This document shows positions 24,570 through 26,281 of a DNA stretch of 26,281 bases, one piece after another. The notes below the pieces were generated by a model, which did no database searches, was not told the origin of the DNA, and saw only the letters and a list, made by a program, of their open reading frames with translations. The DNA comes from MGNI01 sp964353875. GTDB lineage: Bacteria; Chloroflexota; Anaerolineae; Anaerolineales; E44-bin32. The stretch is from the NCBI GenBank assembly GCA_964353875.1, contig CAYGXU010000041.1, positions 1 through 26,281 on the forward strand, written 5' to 3'. The position numbers and the translations under genes are program-made. The first letter of the stretch is position 1, and each line of letters begins with the position of its first letter.

Positions 24570-24998
24570 ATGATTCGGTTGGATAGCATACGAGAGACGT
24601 CGCAGGCGAAAATGTCGAAGAAACCAAAAGTAAAAGCGGGTTTTCCGCGCATATGGTTATTTGTATTACTCGTCCTGGGGGCATTAGTCCTGGGGGATCT
24701 CAACCAACGGATGGTGGACGCGCGCCGATTGGAAAAAGAGGCTACCTTACTTGCGCAGGAATTGACCGACCTTGAGGCTGGCATAGCCCGACTTGAAGTC
24801 GAGATTGAAAGCGCGAATGGAGTCGATACGGTTGAACATTGGGCGCGTGAAGAGGCGAAAATGGTCCGGCCAGGGGAGCATTTGGTGGTATTGATTGCCC
24901 CGGACGGAAAACCGCTTGAGTCGATCCCTCCCCAAACGACGCCAGAGCCTCTGCCCAGCAACATGGAGGTGTGGTTAGAGTTGCTCTTCGGGCACTAA
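24570..24998 (+). CDS. DivIC/FtsB-like septum formation initiator protein
   Basis: A 142-residue bitopic membrane protein. A short basic N-terminus is followed by one membrane helix at ~27-43, a coiled coil at ~44-82 (QRMVDARRLEKEATLLAQEL), and the family's conserved tail HWAREEAKMVRPGEHLVVL at ~90-108, then a Pro-rich end. DivIC/FtsB proteins link FtsQ/DivIB and FtsL in the divisome outside the membrane. The start could be ATG 24570 (GAAGGA very close) or ATG 24612, 14 codons on. It lies between two tRNA genes, not with ftsQ or eno. Confidence 0.82.
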   Translation: MIRLDSIRETSQAKMSKKPKVKAGFPRIWLFVLLVLGALVLGDLNQRMVDARRLEKEATLLAQELTDLEAGIARLEVEIESANGVDTVEHWAREEAKMVRPGEHLVVLIAPDGKPLESIPPQTTPEPLPSNMEVWLELLFGH

Positions 24999-25008
24999 AA
25001 AGCATTTC

Positions 25009-25038
25009 TTGACGCTATTAAAATCGCTGTGTTATAAT
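25009..25038 (+). promoter_or_regulatory. Promoter of the initiator-type tRNA-Met
   Basis: TTGACG (25009-25014), an 18-bp spacer and TATAAT (25033-25038) with an upstream TGT (extended -10). It starts 10 bp after the DivIC/FtsB-like stop. Confidence 0.75.
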
Positions 25039-25069
25039 CATCCTTGCATCAGGGGGATGTGAACAACGT

Positions 25070-25141
25070 TGCGGGGTGGAGCAGTGGCAGCTCGTCAGGC
25101 TCATAACCTGAAGGTCCTCAGTTCGAATCTGAGCCCCGCTA
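25070..25141 (+). tRNA. tRNA-Met, initiator type (anticodon CAT)
   Basis: Anticodon arm TCAGG-CTCATAA-CCTGA with CAT anticodon; T-arm CTCAG-TTCGAAT-CTGAG; D-arm GAGC...GCTC, with A11:U24 as in bacterial initiators. Positions 2-7 pair GCGGGG with CCCCGC, but position 1 (T) faces T at 72, so the end is unpaired, as is typical of formyl-Met tRNA (usually C1:A72). The third GC pair of the initiator anticodon stem is A29:U41. CCA is not encoded. Confidence 0.88.
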
Positions 25142-25157
25142 CCTGAAAATCAAGAAG

Positions 25158-25182
25158 AGCACCCCATGGCGGGTGCTTTTTG
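25158..25182 (+). terminator. Terminator after tRNA-Met
   Basis: AGCACCC (25158-25164) and GGGTGCT (25171-25177) form a 7-bp stem with a 6-nt loop and a T-run. Flanking ATCAA and TTGAT can extend the stem. It may also work on the opposite strand for the HEAT-repeat gene. Confidence 0.88.
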
Positions 25183-25271
25183 ATTTTGCTAGATGTTATG
25201 AGTTTCTGATTCCCAAGCTATATGAGGATCCCGGGGGAATGACAAGATGAGTGTTCAGCAGGGAAGAGCGC

Positions 25272-26281
25272 CTAAGGATTTTCTTGCCCCTGCCACCAGG
25301 CTTCCCAGAGAGAATCATCTTCTCCGAAATCCTGTTCAGTGATATCTACCAATGCTTCGGCAACGCAGCCTCGGTCCGTTTGATCCGCAGCTTTCAGGGC
25401 TTCGATCAAGACCGGGACGGCTTTCGCTGCTTCGGGCCTGATATTCCCCAATGCGCTGGCAGCGAAGCAACGCACAAAGCTATCGTCATCCTTCAATGTC
25501 TGGATGAGAGCGGGAACGGCCTCCATCGCTTCAGGTCCGATATCTGCTAATGCAAGTGCGGCCTTGCGGCGAACCTGGCTTTCCTTATCCAATAAGGCTT
25601 CGATCAGGGCAGGGACAGCTTCCTGCGCCCTTGGTCCGATTTGCCGGAGCGCTCTGGCAGCGCCGGCGCGCACATCAGCGCTTCGATCTTGCAGGGCTTC
25701 GATCAGGGCTGGCACGGACTCCACCATTGTCCCCAAGACATCAGAAGCCTCATACCGCACGGATGATTCCGGATCTGCCAATGCCTTGATCAGGGCCGGG
25801 ATGACCTCTGGCTCCGGCCCGATCTTTCCCAGCGCCTGTACGGCATATTCGCGCACGGTGCTATCGGCATCGGTTGTTGCCTTGATTAATGCAGGGATGG
25901 CTTCTTTTGCTTCCGAGCGCATCTCCCCCAACGCAATGGCAGCCTCAAAACGTACCAGCCAGCTCTTATCCTTCAAGGCCAGGATGAGATCTGGAAGGGC
26001 TTCTTTTGCCTCTGCGCCGAAATCCGCCAGCGCCGAGGCGGCGCCGGCACGCATCCATTCATTTTCATTTTTCAGAGCTTCGATGAGGGCTGGAATGCCT
26101 TCCGGTATTGTCCCCAATGCATCTTCAGCCGCGAAGCGCACCATAATGTCATCGTCCTGCAACGCATGAATGAGGGCGGGGATGGCCTGCTGCGCTTCGG
26201 CGCCGCCGAGTAGCATCTCCCGCAGCGCTTTGGCCGCGGCTTCCCGCACAGAAGAAGACTCATCGGAGAGAGCATCGATCA
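25272..26281 (-). CDS. HEAT-repeat protein (5' end outside window)
   Basis: About 335 residues of a helical repeat protein. The frame stays open to the right edge, and the GTG at 26249 falls inside a repeat, so the N-terminus is missing. About nine HEAT/PBS-lyase-type units of 31-37 residues follow the pattern A-(V/I)-P-A-L-I-x-A-L-x-D-x-(D/S)-x-x-V-R-x-x-A-A-x-A-L-G-x-I. The protein ends in a non-repeat tail, EQDFGEDDSLWEAWWQGQ. Such alpha-solenoids are protein-binding scaffolds or occur in phycobilin-lyase-like proteins; no catalytic motif is visible. The repeats are also visible in the DNA at roughly 93-111 bp spacing. Convergent with the tRNA-Met unit. Confidence 0.85.
   Translation of the reverse strand, partial: IDALSDESSSVREAAAKALREMLLGGAEAQQAIPALIHALQDDDIMVRFAAEDALGTIPEGIPALIEALKNENEWMRAGAASALADFGAEAKEALPDLILALKDKSWLVRFEAAIALGEMRSEAKEAIPALIKATTDADSTVREYAVQALGKIGPEPEVIPALIKALADPESSVRYEASDVLGTMVESVPALIEALQDRSADVRAGAARALRQIGPRAQEAVPALIEALLDKESQVRRKAALALADIGPEAMEAVPALIQTLKDDDSFVRCFAASALGNIRPEAAKAVPVLIEALKAADQTDRGCVAEALVDITEQDFGEDDSLWEAWWQGQENP

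Noticed and set aside
25504..26169. Long open frame on the plus strand (221 codons) opposite the HEAT gene
   Set aside because: It is the antisense shadow of periodic HEAT codons; composition is Ala/Ser/Arg-rich without domain similarity or a ribosome site.

Overview
The window reads as a bacterial chromosome segment of moderate GC with housekeeping genes packed between a few surface and signalling genes. The gene set (S-layer-homology surface protein, LytR-CpsA-Psr protein, DivIC/FtsB-like protein, SMC, a histidine kinase of the 'AQELRQPM' type, a flippase-like LPG-synthase-TM protein) fits a Chloroflexota (Anaerolineae-like) genome best. That placement is inference from gene style, not a database result. 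There is no insertion sequence, prophage or CRISPR array.

Layout. At 1-2678 (+) is the 3' part of a large cell-surface protein with a cadherin-like/VCBS domain and a proline-rich PDRP tail. At 3024-3695 (-) is a YhhN/TMEM86 membrane protein. At 4018-7297 (-) a tight cluster runs era > solitary beta-class DNA methyltransferase > purB; the era promoter sits so close to its ATG that the mRNA may be leaderless. At 7589-8212 (+) is a DUF47/PhoU-like protein with a textbook terminator. At 8481-9437 (-) is a tyrosine-recombinase-fold protein that has lost its catalytic residues. At 9643-10692 (-) is an LCP lipoprotein. At 10917-13277 (-) is a 7TM-GAF-coiled-coil-HisKA-HATPase kinase with Gln at the phospho-acceptor His position. 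At 13448-15686 (-) rpmF > fabD > flippase-like gene run from a strong promoter whose transcript should begin with a perfect hairpin. At 16375-17712 (+) is an exported protein with five Cys-pair repeats of an unfamiliar type plus SLH anchoring. At 17988-19437 (+) a MoaD/ThiS-like sulfur-carrier gene is coupled to a zinc-ribbon threonine-synthase-like PLP enzyme. At 19734-24041 (+) are rnc and smc. Then come tRNA-Leu(CAG), a DivIC/FtsB-like gene, an initiator-type tRNA-Met, and at 25272-26281 (-) the 3' part of a HEAT-repeat protein.

The best candidates for something undescribed are: (1) the MoaD-like/PLP-enzyme pair, where the carrier has a 27-residue tail after its Gly-Gly and a dnaX-like AGGGAG-N10-A8G slippery signal just after the GG codons; this resembles the CysO/CysM and QbsE logic of sulfur carriers that must be processed; (2) the five-fold 'CIP...CAxGExPF' repeat protein, with two matching palindromes around its likely promoter; (3) two signalling or DNA-binding proteins that keep their fold but lack the catalytic residue (His-less kinase, Tyr-less recombinase).
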